Assembly (NCBI GenBank): GCA_965219235.1 | Contig: OZ244721.1 | Span: 1,550,001-1,614,000, forward strand | Direction of reading: 5' to 3' | Source of the DNA: CBDHCC01 sp965219235 | Lineage (GTDB): Bacteria > Pseudomonadota > Alphaproteobacteria > Sphingomonadales > Sphingomonadaceae | Length of the DNA: 64,000 nucleotides | In this document: positions 49,794 to 57,541 of the stretch, piece after piece | How the letters are laid out: every line of letters starts with the position of its first letter | Position numbering within the stretch: the first letter of the stretch is position 1 | Notes under the pieces: generated by a model | Database searches by the model: none | Told to the model about the DNA's origin: nothing | Seen by the model: only the letters and a program-made list of their open reading frames with translations | Translations under genes and position numbers: made by a program

Positions 49794-50011
49794 TGGCGCC
49801 GCTGCTGATCGCGATCGCGCGCGGCTGGCAGAAGGGGCCGAGCCGCCTCCTGCCGCCGTCCTGCCGCTACTGGCCGAGCTGCTCGCACTACGCCATCGAG
49901 GCGGTCGAGACCCACGGCGCGGCGCGCGGCGGCTGGCTGGCCGCCCGGCGTCTGGCGCGCTGCCACCCCTTTGGCGGACACGGGGTCGATCCCGTGCCGC
50001 CCGCCCGCTGA
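49790..50011 (+). CDS. yidD: Membrane protein insertion efficiency factor YidD
   Basis: A 73-residue protein with the YidD pattern SRLLPPSCRYWPSCSHYAIEAVETHGAARGGWLAARRLARCHPFGGHGVDPVP, including the conserved Cys-rich CRYWPSCS and HPF(G)xxG motifs. Assists YidC in inserting membrane proteins. ATG overlaps the rnpA stop (ATGA), and yidC follows 12 bases downstream. Confidence 0.95.
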   Translation: MMAPLLIAIARGWQKGPSRLLPPSCRYWPSCSHYAIEAVETHGAARGGWLAARRLARCHPFGGHGVDPVPPAR

Positions 50012-50023
50012 CGGAGTCCACAC

Positions 50024-51772
50024 GTGGAAAACAGCCGCAACATGATCCTGGCCGTGGTGCTGTCGGCCCTCGTGCTGTTCGGCTGGTCGCTGGTGTCGGA
50101 GCGCTTCTTTCCCACCGCCACGCCGCCCGCGACGGAAATCCGCGACGGACGGCAGGTGCCGCTGCCCCAGCCGGGGGCGGACGCGACGCCGGACACGCCC
50201 GCCGCGCTCCGCGACCGCGCGGCGGTGCTGCGCGAGAGCCCGCGCGTGGCGATCGACACGCCGGCGCTGGCCGGCTCCGTCAACCTGGTCGGCGCGCGCA
50301 TCGACGACCTCGTGCTGCGCACCTATCCGGAGCGGCTGGGGCGGGACTCGCCGCCGATCCGCGCGCTCTCCCCGGCCGGCGCCGCGAACAGCCAGTTCGC
50401 GAGCTTCGGCTGGACGGCGGCGCGCGGGGTGCCGGTGCCGGGGCCGGACACCCGCTGGACGGCGAGCGCCCCGAAGCTGACGGTGGATCGGCCGGTGCGG
50501 CTGACCTGGGACAACGGGCAGGGTCAGGTCTTCGCCCTCGACCTGTCCGTCGACGACAAGTTCCTGTTCACCGCGCGCCAGACGGTCGCCAACCGCGGCG
50601 GCGCGCCGGTGACCGTGCAGCCCTACGGCTATGTCAGCCGCGCCGGCCGCTCCGCCGACCAGGGCACCTGGATCAACCATGTCGGGCCGGTCGGCGCGTT
50701 CGACGACGCCGCGGACTACGGCATCAGCTACGACGACGTGGCCGGGGCCGCCGCGGCGGACGGCGCGCGCCGGGTGCAGCCGGACGGGATCGCGGACTGG
50801 CTGGGCTTTTCCGACAAATACTGGGCCACCGTGCTCGTGCCGCCCGCCCGCGCCTCTGGCAGCTTCCAGCCGGGACGGGGAGCCGACACCTTCCAGGCGG
50901 ACTACACCGTCCCGCCGGTCTCCGTCGCGCCGGGCGGGCAGGCCAGCACGACCGCGCGCCTGTTCTCCGGCGCCAAGGAGGTGGATCTCCTGGCCACCTA
51001 CAACGACAAGCTGGGCATCCCGCGCTTCGACCTGCTGATCGACTGGGGCTGGTTCGCGGTGGTCGAGCGGCCGTTCTTCTGGCTGTTGAAGACCATCGAG
51101 TCGGTCACCGGCAACTGGGGGCTGGCGATCATCCTGCTGACCGTGCTGGTCCGCCTGCTGATGTTCCCGATCGCCCAGCGCCAGTTCGCCTCGATGGCCG
51201 CCATGCGCCGCCTCCAACCCAAGCTGAAGTCGCTGCAGGAGCGGCACAAGGACGACAAGGAGAAGCTGCAGAAGGAGATGATGCAGCTCTACAAGACGGA
51301 GAAGGTCAATCCGCTCGCCGGGTGCCTGCCGATCGTCATCCAGATCCCGGTCTTCTTCGCGCTCTACAAGGTGCTCGTGCTCGTGGTCGAGCTGCGCCAC
51401 CAGCCCTTTGCGCTCTGGATCCGCGACCTGTCCGCGCCCGACCCGCTCACGCCCCTGAACGGCTTCGGCACGTTCGGGTTCGAGCTGCCGCACCTGCTCG
51501 CGATCGGCGTGCTGCCGATCCTGGTCGGCGTCACCCAGTGGCTGTCGTTCAAGCAGAACCCGCCGCCCGACGAGACGCAGGCCAAGATCTTCGGCATCAT
51601 GCCCTGGGTGCTGATGTTCGTCATGGCGCCGTTCGCGGCCGGGCTGCAGCTCTACTGGATGACGACCAACATCTTCACGATCTTTCAGCAGCGGCTGATG
51701 TACGCCCGCCACCCGGAGCTGAAGAACCCGCGTCCGGCGAGCAACAAGGCCGCGCCGGCGAAGGTGAAGTGA
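50024..51772 (+). CDS. yidC: Membrane protein insertase YidC
   Basis: A 582-residue insertase. N-terminal helix (MILAVVLSALVLFGWSLVSERFF), a large periplasmic beta domain (about residues 60-340, ending DWGWFAVVERPFFW), then the conserved core: FPIAQRQFASMAAMRRLQPKLKSLQERHKDDKEKLQKEMMQLYKTEKVNPLAGCLP and helices around VLVRLLMFP and WVLMFVMAPFAAGLQLYWMTTN. The start is GTG. Followed by yihA with a four-base overlap. Confidence 0.97.
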   Translation: MENSRNMILAVVLSALVLFGWSLVSERFFPTATPPATEIRDGRQVPLPQPGADATPDTPAALRDRAAVLRESPRVAIDTPALAGSVNLVGARIDDLVLRTYPERLGRDSPPIRALSPAGAANSQFASFGWTAARGVPVPGPDTRWTASAPKLTVDRPVRLTWDNGQGQVFALDLSVDDKFLFTARQTVANRGGAPVTVQPYGYVSRAGRSADQGTWINHVGPVGAFDDAADYGISYDDVAGAAAADGARRVQPDGIADWLGFSDKYWATVLVPPARASGSFQPGRGADTFQADYTVPPVSVAPGGQASTTARLFSGAKEVDLLATYNDKLGIPRFDLLIDWGWFAVVERPFFWLLKTIESVTGNWGLAIILLTVLVRLLMFPIAQRQFASMAAMRRLQPKLKSLQERHKDDKEKLQKEMMQLYKTEKVNPLAGCLPIVIQIPVFFALYKVLVLVVELRHQPFALWIRDLSAPDPLTPLNGFGTFGFELPHLLAIGVLPILVGVTQWLSFKQNPPPDETQAKIFGIMPWVLMFVMAPFAAGLQLYWMTTNIFTIFQQRLMYARHPELKNPRPASNKAAPAKVK

Positions 51773-52407
51773 GCGGCGACGGCGAGCGGGAGCGCGAGCT
51801 GCGCCGGGTCTTCTCCGGCCCGACCGCGTTCCTGAAATCCGCGCCGGAGCTGCACTTCCTGCCCGACCCGACGGTGCCGGAGGTGGCCTTCGCCGGCCGC
51901 TCCAACGTCGGCAAGTCGTCGCTGTTGAACGCGCTCACCAACAGGAACGGCCTGGCGCGCACGTCGGTGACGCCCGGTCGCACGCAGGAACTCAACATCT
52001 TCGATGTGGGCGAGCCGCTCCTGTTCCGGCTGGTCGACATGCCCGGCTACGGCTTCGCCAAGGCGCCGCCCGACGTGGTGCGGCGCTGGCGCCATCTGGT
52101 GAACGACTATCTGCGCGGCCGCGCGGTCCTGAAACGCGCGCTGCTGCTGATCGACGCCAGGCGCGGGCCGGGAAAGGTGGACGCGGAGGTCATGGCGATG
52201 CTCGACGCCGCCGCCGTCAGCTATCGTCTGGTGCTCACCAAGGGCGACAAGGTGAAGCCGACGGAACTCGCCGTCGTGGAGGACGCGCTGGCGACCGAAG
52301 CCCGCAAGCACCCCGCCGCCCACCCGCAGGTGATCGCCACCTCGGTGGAAACCGGCGAGGGCATCGATGCGCTCCGCGAGGCGGTGCTGGAGGCGGTGGA
52401 GGGGTAG
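51769..52407 (+). CDS. yihA: Ribosome biogenesis GTPase YihA/YsxC
   Basis: A 212-residue small GTPase essential for 50S maturation in many bacteria. G1 GRSNVGKSS, G2 TPGRT region, G3 DMPGYGFAK, G4 TKGDKV and G5 TSVETGEGI are all in place. GTG at 51769 overlaps the yidC stop (GTGA). Last gene of the run that starts with rpmH; followed by a strong hairpin. Confidence 0.96.
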   Translation: MSGDGERERELRRVFSGPTAFLKSAPELHFLPDPTVPEVAFAGRSNVGKSSLLNALTNRNGLARTSVTPGRTQELNIFDVGEPLLFRLVDMPGYGFAKAPPDVVRRWRHLVNDYLRGRAVLKRALLLIDARRGPGKVDAEVMAMLDAAAVSYRLVLTKGDKVKPTELAVVEDALATEARKHPAAHPQVIATSVETGEGIDALREAVLEAVEG

Positions 52408-52412
52408 GCAGA

Positions 52413-52439
52413 TCCTCCCCGAGACAAGCTCGGGGAGGA
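52413..52439. repeat. Perfect hairpin after yihA
   Basis: Arms TCCTCCCCGAG (52413-52423) and CTCGGGGAGGA (52429-52439) with loop ACAAG, six bases after the yihA stop. It has no T tract, so it is more like a dispersed repeat than a classic terminator, though it may slow transcription. Confidence 0.7.
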
Positions 52440-52503
52440 ATGCCCTCCGGCAACCAACCCCCCGCCTCCCCCGTTCTCCCGTCACACCCGCAGGAGACCA
52501 GCC

Positions 52504-52689
52504 ATGGCCAGCACCAACACCAACCCCGCCGCCGCGACCACCGGCGGCCCCTCGATCAGCTCGACCGGCCCCAATGCGGCGCAGAATGTGCCCGACAGCC
52601 AGAAGGACGACGCCGCCAACGCCACGGGCACCAAGGTGCCGGAGGGCGGCAAGGCGCCGGGTCCGAAGAGCATCCCGCCGGAGGGGTGA
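52504..52689 (+). CDS. Small disordered protein
   Basis: A 61-residue Ala/Pro/Gly/Thr-rich protein (MASTNTNPAAATTGGPSISSTGPNAAQNVP...) without hydrophobic segments, preceded by CAGGAGA. Composition suggests an unfolded protein. It resembles short low-complexity proteins seen in sphingomonads; function unknown. The next 266 bases before the glutathione transferase gene contain only a short hairpin. Confidence 0.6.
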   Translation: MASTNTNPAAATTGGPSISSTGPNAAQNVPDSQKDDAANATGTKVPEGGKAPGPKSIPPEG

Positions 52690-52714
52690 GGGCGCTTTCC
52701 ACACAACGAACCTT

Positions 52715-52734
52715 GCTCCTGCGAAAGCAGGAGC
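52715..52734. repeat. Small perfect palindrome
   Basis: GCTCCTGC-GAAA-GCAGGAGC (arms 52715-52722 and 52727-52734). A GAAA tetraloop hairpin in the 266-base gap before the glutathione transferase gene; similar GCTCCTGC units occur as dispersed repeats in sphingomonads. No gene in this gap. Confidence 0.6.
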
Positions 52735-52955
52735 CCGGCGACGGTGTTGAACCCTGGTATTGGAGCAGGTAGCCTGTTTAACCCACCTGTGGGAGCAATT
52801 TCGCTGGACTTGAGCTGAACTTTGTGCCATATGGGATCGATACTGCGCCATCTCCAGCCCTTCCGCTCCGCCGCGCCAGTCACTAGGACCGAAGCGTCAC
52901 ACGCCTGTGTTCGTGTGACTTTCCAGTGACCTTCGACGGAAAACCGGCCATCCCC

Positions 52956-53624
52956 ATGAAGATCATCCTCGGCAACAAGGCCTACTCCTCCTGGTCGCTG
53001 CGCGGCTGGCTCGCCTGCAGGCAGTCGGGCCTGCCGTTCGAGGAGGTCACCGTGCCGCTTTATGACGAGGAATGGGAGCGGCGGCGCGACGGCAACGAGT
53101 TCGCACCGTCGTCGGGCAAGGTGCCGATCCTGTGGGACGGCGACACGGTGGTGTGGGATTCGCTCGCGATCGTCGACTTCCTGGCCGACCGGGTGGGCCG
53201 CGACCGCTTCTGGCCCGCCGACGAGCCCGCCCGCGCGATGGCGCGCTCCATGGCCGCCGAGATGCACGCGAGCTTCCTCACCTTGCGCCGCGACTGTCCG
53301 ATGAACGTGCGCCGCCGCATGGCGATCGCCGATCCGTCGGAGGCGCTGATCGCCGATGTCGGCCGCGTGCTGGAGCTGTGGGCGCAGGCGCGCGCCCGGC
53401 ATGGCGGCGGCGGCCCGTATCTGTTCGGCACCTTCTCAGCCGCCGACATCATGTACGCGCCGGTCGTGACGCGCTTCCACACCTACGGCTTCACCCTGCC
53501 CCCCTTCGCCGCCGCCTACTCCCAGGCGATCCTGACCCACCCCTGGATGGCGGAGTGGATCGCGGCGGCGAACGCGGAGGACTGGGTGCTGGAGCAGTAC
53601 GAGCACCCGGCGGTGGCGGGGTGA
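52956..53624 (+). CDS. Glutathione S-transferase family protein
   Basis: A 222-residue protein with a thioredoxin-fold N-terminus (MKIILGNKAYSSWSLRGWLACRQSGLPFEEVTVPLYDEEWERR...GKVPILWDGDTVVWDSLAIVDFLADR) and an all-helical C-terminal half. The catalytic Ser/Tyr region is AYSSWSLR (Ser near residue 10-11), and the cis-Pro of KVPIL and the following D-S-x-A-I contact glutathione. Start MKIILGN is the usual beginning. The substrate cannot be inferred. Confidence 0.92.
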   Translation: MKIILGNKAYSSWSLRGWLACRQSGLPFEEVTVPLYDEEWERRRDGNEFAPSSGKVPILWDGDTVVWDSLAIVDFLADRVGRDRFWPADEPARAMARSMAAEMHASFLTLRRDCPMNVRRRMAIADPSEALIADVGRVLELWAQARARHGGGGPYLFGTFSAADIMYAPVVTRFHTYGFTLPPFAAAYSQAILTHPWMAEWIAAANAEDWVLEQYEHPAVAG

Positions 53625-53633
53625 GGCCAGGAA

Positions 53634-53657
53634 CCCTCTCCCCTTCAGGGGAGAGGG
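53634..53657. repeat. Palindrome on the left of the DUF559 gene
   Basis: Arms CCCTCTCCCCT (53634-53644) and AGGGGAGAGGG (53647-53657) with loop TC, eight bases after the glutathione transferase stop. It belongs to the CCCTCTCC family found at 47.1-47.2 and 54.1 kb. Confidence 0.8.
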
Positions 53658-53691
53658 AGGGAGGGCCGCAGGCCCGGAAGGGAGAGGGGCA

Positions 53692-54156
53692 GTGCGCGAT
53701 CGGCACTTGCAGGAGTACGCACGCGAGATGCGGAGAACGCCCACTCCCGCCGAGCAGGCACTTTGGTTCGAATTGCGCGCGGAGCGATTCTGCGGAGTGA
53801 AGTTTCGACGCCAGAAGGTGATTGGCCCCTACATCGTGGACTTTGCATCACGCGGGCCGATGCTCGTGGTGGAAGTGGATGGCCACAGTCACGGCAATCG
53901 CGTGGACTATGATGCCAAGCGAACACGCTATCTGGTGAATGCGGGATACAAGGTGGTGCGTTTCACCAACTACGATGTTTTGGAGAACATGTTGGGGACT
54001 CTGGAGAGTCTTGCTCTCGTCATCGGCTTTTTTCAAAAGCGCGATGAGGTTGGAAGCTGTGATCTGCGGGACGGAAACGCGAAATTGCCGCCGTCCCGCC
54101 CTTTGCCGAACACCCCTCTCCCAACCCTCTCCCCTGAAGGGGAGAGGGCTAACTAG
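53692..54156 (+). CDS. DUF559 endonuclease-like protein
   Basis: A 154-residue protein with the DUF559 (very-short-patch-repair-like nuclease fold) pattern: REMRRTPTPAEQALWFELRAERFCGVKFRRQKVIGPYIVDFASRGPMLVVEVDGHSHGNRVDYDAKRTRYLVNAGYKVVRFTN. The catalytic-type residues are the Asp of VDF, the Glu-x-Asp of VEVDG and the Gln-Lys of RRQK. The GTG start lies in a palindrome-rich leader, and the last residues (TLSPEGERAN) are encoded by the downstream palindrome, so the gene is embedded between two copies of the repeat. Less GC-rich than its neighbours. Cellular role unknown. Confidence 0.85.
   Translation: MRDRHLQEYAREMRRTPTPAEQALWFELRAERFCGVKFRRQKVIGPYIVDFASRGPMLVVEVDGHSHGNRVDYDAKRTRYLVNAGYKVVRFTNYDVLENMLGTLESLALVIGFFQKRDEVGSCDLRDGNAKLPPSRPLPNTPLPTLSPEGERAN
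54125..54148. repeat. Palindrome on the right of the DUF559 gene
   Basis: Arms CCCTCTCCCC (54125-54134) and GGGGAGAGGG (54139-54148), loop TGAA. It is coding for the C-terminus of the DUF559 protein and ends six bases before the dapE start. Confidence 0.8.
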
Positions 54157-55286
54157 TGCCTGGCTTCGACCCCGTCGCCCTGCTCTCAGACCTGATCGCC
54201 TGTCCGTCCGTCACCCCGGCGACCGGCGCGGTGTTCGAGGTGGCGGAGGCGGCGCTGGTGCCGCTGGGCTTCACGGTGCGGCGCACGCTGGACGGCGAGG
54301 CGCCGGACGGGCCGGTGGAGAACCTGCTGGCGGTGCGCGGCGCGGGCGGGCGGCACTTCGCCTTTGCCGGGCACCTGGACGTGGTGCCGGCGGGCGGCGG
54401 GTGGAGCGGCGACGCCTTCCAGCCCCGTATCGAGGACGGGCGGATCGTCGGGCGCGGGGCGTGCGACATGAAGGGCTCGGTCGCCGCCTTCGTCGCGGCG
54501 GCGGCGCGCGTGCCCGCCGACGCCGGCACCCTCTCGCTGATCCTCACGGGCGACGAGGAGGGGCCGGGGGTGTGCGGGACGCAGGCGCTGATGCGCCACA
54601 TGGCCGCCCTCGACGTGCGACCCGACCTCATCCTGGTGGGCGAGCCGACGTCGGCCGAGCGGTTGGGCGACACGGTCAAGATCGGGCGGCGGGGCTCGGT
54701 CAATCTGTGGATCACGGCGGAGGGGCGCGAGGGCCATGTCGCCTACCCCGCCGTCGCCGACAACCCCCTGCCCCGCCTGGTCGCCTGCCTGGCGGAGCTG
54801 GACGCGCTGGTGCTGGATCAGGGCACGGAGTGGTTCCAGCCCTCCAATCTGGAGATCACGGAGATCGTCGTCGGCAACCCGGCCCACAACGTCATTCCCG
54901 GAGAGGGGCGCGCGCGGGTCTCGATCCGCTTCAACGACCGCCACACGGGGGCCGAACTTGTGGAGCGGGTGCGGGCGGTGGCGGCGCGGCACGGCTGCAC
55001 CGCCGACGGCGTGGTCAGCGGCGAGGCGTTCCTGACGCCGCCGGGCGCCTACTCGGCGCTGGTGTCGGACGCGGTGGAGGGGGTGATCGGCCTCCGTCCG
55101 GCGCTGACCACCGGCGGCGGCACCTCGGACGCCCGCTTCCTGCAGGCGATCGCGCCGGTGGTGGAGTTCGGGCCGCCCAACGCGACGATGCACAAGCGCG
55201 ACGAGTCGATCGCGCTCGCCGACCTCCACGACCTCGTGGCGATCTACAGCGCCATCGCGATCGCGGCGCTCTCCTCTCCCGCGTAG
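54156..55286 (+). CDS. dapE: Succinyl-diaminopimelate desuccinylase
   Basis: An M20 metallopeptidase of lysine and meso-diaminopimelate synthesis, 376 residues. GTG start one base into the DUF559 stop. Zinc-binding landmarks: FAGHLDVVPAGGGWSGDAF, GRGACDMKGSVAAFVAA, LTGDEEGPGVCGT (catalytic Glu), VGEPTS and GPPNATMHKRDE near the C-terminus. The insertion domain with VAYPAVADNPLPRLVACL is typical of DapE. Its 3' end overlaps the convergent GGDEF-EAL gene by 43 bases. Confidence 0.95.
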   Translation: MPGFDPVALLSDLIACPSVTPATGAVFEVAEAALVPLGFTVRRTLDGEAPDGPVENLLAVRGAGGRHFAFAGHLDVVPAGGGWSGDAFQPRIEDGRIVGRGACDMKGSVAAFVAAAARVPADAGTLSLILTGDEEGPGVCGTQALMRHMAALDVRPDLILVGEPTSAERLGDTVKIGRRGSVNLWITAEGREGHVAYPAVADNPLPRLVACLAELDALVLDQGTEWFQPSNLEITEIVVGNPAHNVIPGEGRARVSIRFNDRHTGAELVERVRAVAARHGCTADGVVSGEAFLTPPGAYSALVSDAVEGVIGLRPALTTGGGTSDARFLQAIAPVVEFGPPNATMHKRDESIALADLHDLVAIYSAIAIAALSSPA

Positions 55287-56923
55287 GTCCAGTGGGCCAG
55301 CTCGGCCGCGCTCATCGGGCGGGCGAAATGATAGCCCTGCGCGGCCTCCACGCCCATCTGTCGCAGCACGTGGAGCTGTTCGGGCGTCTCCACCCCGGCC
55401 GCCACGGCCTCGCGGCCCAGATTGCGGATCAGGTCGACGGCGGCGGCGGCGATGGCCCGGGCGGCGGCGGAGTGCGGCAGGTCGCGGACCAGCGATCCGT
55501 CCAGCTTCACCCGATCGACCGGCCAGTCGGCCAGATCGCGGAGACGCGACTGGCCGCTGCCATAGTCGTCCACCGTCACCGTCACCCCCCGCGAGCGCAG
55601 GGCGCCGAGCGCCGCGAGCGCGTCGGGAGCGGCACGGGCCACCGCGGTCTCGCCGATCTCCACCTCCAGCCCGGCCAGCCGGCCGCCCGCCGAGGTGACC
55701 GCGCTTTCCAGCCGCGCGAGCGTGTCGGCCTGGGCGAGCTGGCGCGGCGACAGATTGACCGCCAGCCGGCCACGATAGCCCGCGCGCTGCCATTCGCTCA
55801 ACCGCGCGGCGATCGCGTCGGCGACCCACTCGCCGATCGGACCGATCAGCCCGCTCTCCTCCGCCACCGCCAGGAAGTCGGCGGCGGCGACCGGCGGGCG
55901 TCCCTCCGGACCCCAGCGCAGCAGCGCCTCCACCACGCTGGTCCGGCCCGACGAAAGCTCGATCTGCGGCTGGTAGACCAGCTGGAAGTCGCCCGAGGCC
56001 AGCGCGCCGCCCAGCTCCGCCTCCAATCGCTCCGCCTTCAGGCGCCGGGCCGCCATCGACCCCTCGAACAGGCAGACCCGACCGCGGCCCGCGTCCTTGG
56101 CGGCGTACATGGCGTCGTCGGCGCCGCGCATCAGCTCGCCGACCGTGGTGCCGTGGTCCGGCGCGACCGCGACGCCGATGCTGGCGCCGATGGTGACCGG
56201 GCGGCTGCCCACCGTCAGCGGGCTGCGGAGCGACCACAGGAACTGGCGCGCCAACGCGAGCGCGTCGCTGCGGTCGCGGCCGGGCAGCAGGACGATGAAC
56301 TCGTCCCCGGCCAGCCGACCGATGAGCGGCGCGGGCCGGTCCGGCGCGCTCGCGACATGGGCGTCGACCTGCTCGCGCAGGCGGCGCGCGATGTGCATCA
56401 GCAGCATGTCCCCGTGCGCGTGGCCGAGCGTGTCGTTCACCGCCTTGAAGCGGTCGAGATCGACGAACAGCAGCGCGGACGGCGTGTCGTCCGGCAGGCC
56501 TGCGAGCCGCGCCTCCCCATCTCGGCGGAAGTGCAGCCGGTTGGGCAGGTTGGTGACCGGGTCGTTGTAGGCGAGTGTGTTGGCGCGCTCGACCGTGCGG
56601 CGCAGCTGATGGAACGCGGTGTCGATGACGGCCCGCTGATCCGGCGGCACCGCGCCTGGGACCCCGTCCGAGGCCGGGCCGAAGTCCCCGGCTGCGGCCG
56701 CCCGCAGGCGCGCGGTCAAGGCTTCGAGCGCGGCGTCGCCATCCGGGTGCGCCGCCACACCGCGTCGCCCCACGATCGCGACCACACCCGCCAGCGCAGC
56801 GCCGAAGGCGAGCGCCGTCACCGGGTTCCAGGGACCGGACCGCAGCAGCGCCACGAGCACCACTCCCAGCATCAGGGTGGACGCCCAGAAGCGGACTGGG
56901 AGGGGGCGGGTCATGTCGGTCAC
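55244..56923 (-). CDS. GGDEF-EAL domain membrane protein
   Basis: A 559-residue protein with two N-terminal helices (about residues 8-45), a GGDEF domain (about 110-280; active-site loop GRLAGDEF, with Ala in place of the first Gly) and an EAL domain (about 300-545). The EAL core is present: VEALLRWGPEG, VNLSPRQLAQ, LEVEIGETA (EIGE rather than EITE), VTVDDYGSGQ, DRVKLDGSLVRDL and AAGVETPEQ, where the usual Glu before GVET is Ala; QGYHFARP is intact. It may degrade or only bind cyclic di-GMP. Confidence 0.9.
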   Translation of the reverse strand: MTDMTRPLPVRFWASTLMLGVVLVALLRSGPWNPVTALAFGAALAGVVAIVGRRGVAAHPDGDAALEALTARLRAAAAGDFGPASDGVPGAVPPDQRAVIDTAFHQLRRTVERANTLAYNDPVTNLPNRLHFRRDGEARLAGLPDDTPSALLFVDLDRFKAVNDTLGHAHGDMLLMHIARRLREQVDAHVASAPDRPAPLIGRLAGDEFIVLLPGRDRSDALALARQFLWSLRSPLTVGSRPVTIGASIGVAVAPDHGTTVGELMRGADDAMYAAKDAGRGRVCLFEGSMAARRLKAERLEAELGGALASGDFQLVYQPQIELSSGRTSVVEALLRWGPEGRPPVAAADFLAVAEESGLIGPIGEWVADAIAARLSEWQRAGYRGRLAVNLSPRQLAQADTLARLESAVTSAGGRLAGLEVEIGETAVARAAPDALAALGALRSRGVTVTVDDYGSGQSRLRDLADWPVDRVKLDGSLVRDLPHSAAARAIAAAAVDLIRNLGREAVAAGVETPEQLHVLRQMGVEAAQGYHFARPMSAAELAHWTYAGEESAAIAMAL

Positions 56924-56998
56924 CTCCGCCGTCGAAGCGCCGGTCCGGAAGCGATCCCGCGCACTGTCCGAAATGCCGCCGACCGCGTGAAGAAAGGC

Positions 56999-57541
56999 TT
57001 AGTGTTCGTGGTTAACGTCCCGGCGGCGGGCTCGCTTCAGCACGACGTAGACCGCGCCCGCTCCGCCATGGCGGGAGTGCGCCGGGCGCACGGCCAGGAT
57101 GCGCGAGGCCTGCGCGCCGGCGTGCAACCAGTCGGGCAGATTGGCGCGGATGCGGCCGCGCGCGCCGGGCCGGCCACGGACGTCGGGTCCGCGATCACGT
57201 CCGGCGATCACCAGCAACACCCGGCCGCCGCCCGCCGCCAGCCCGGCCATCGCCTCGTCGAGCCGGTCCCAGGCGGCGTCCAGCCGCAGTCCATGAAGGT
57301 CGATCGTGCGGTCCGGATCCACCTGTCCACGCGCCAGCCGCCGCTCCCACGAGCCGTCGAGCTGCGCCGGACCTGGTCGGGAGGGCGCGGGCGGCGCGGG
57401 CGGCGGCAACGGACGGGGCGCGGGCGGGGGCGTGGCGGGAGGCTCGGCCGGCGACGCGGCCACGCCCGCGAGCGGTGTCACCGTGCGGGCGACCACGGCC
57501 CACAGCGCGCGGTCGCGGTCGGTCAGCTCATCCGGGGTCAC
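56999..57541 (-). CDS. Smr domain protein
   Basis: A 180-residue protein with a Pro/Ala-rich middle (SPAEPPATPPPAPRPLPPPAPPAPSRPGP) and a C-terminal Smr (MutS-related) domain: RTIDLHGLRLDAAWDRLDEAMAGLAAGGGRVLLVIAGRDRGPDVRGRPGARGRIRANLPDWL...RPAHSRHGGAGAVYVVLKR. Smr domains nick branched DNA or RNA. The family-specific DLHG motif is intact. It overlaps mltA by 14 bases; the pair is common in alphaproteobacteria. Confidence 0.88.
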   Translation of the reverse strand: MTPDELTDRDRALWAVVARTVTPLAGVAASPAEPPATPPPAPRPLPPPAPPAPSRPGPAQLDGSWERRLARGQVDPDRTIDLHGLRLDAAWDRLDEAMAGLAAGGGRVLLVIAGRDRGPDVRGRPGARGRIRANLPDWLHAGAQASRILAVRPAHSRHGGAGAVYVVLKRARRRDVNHEH

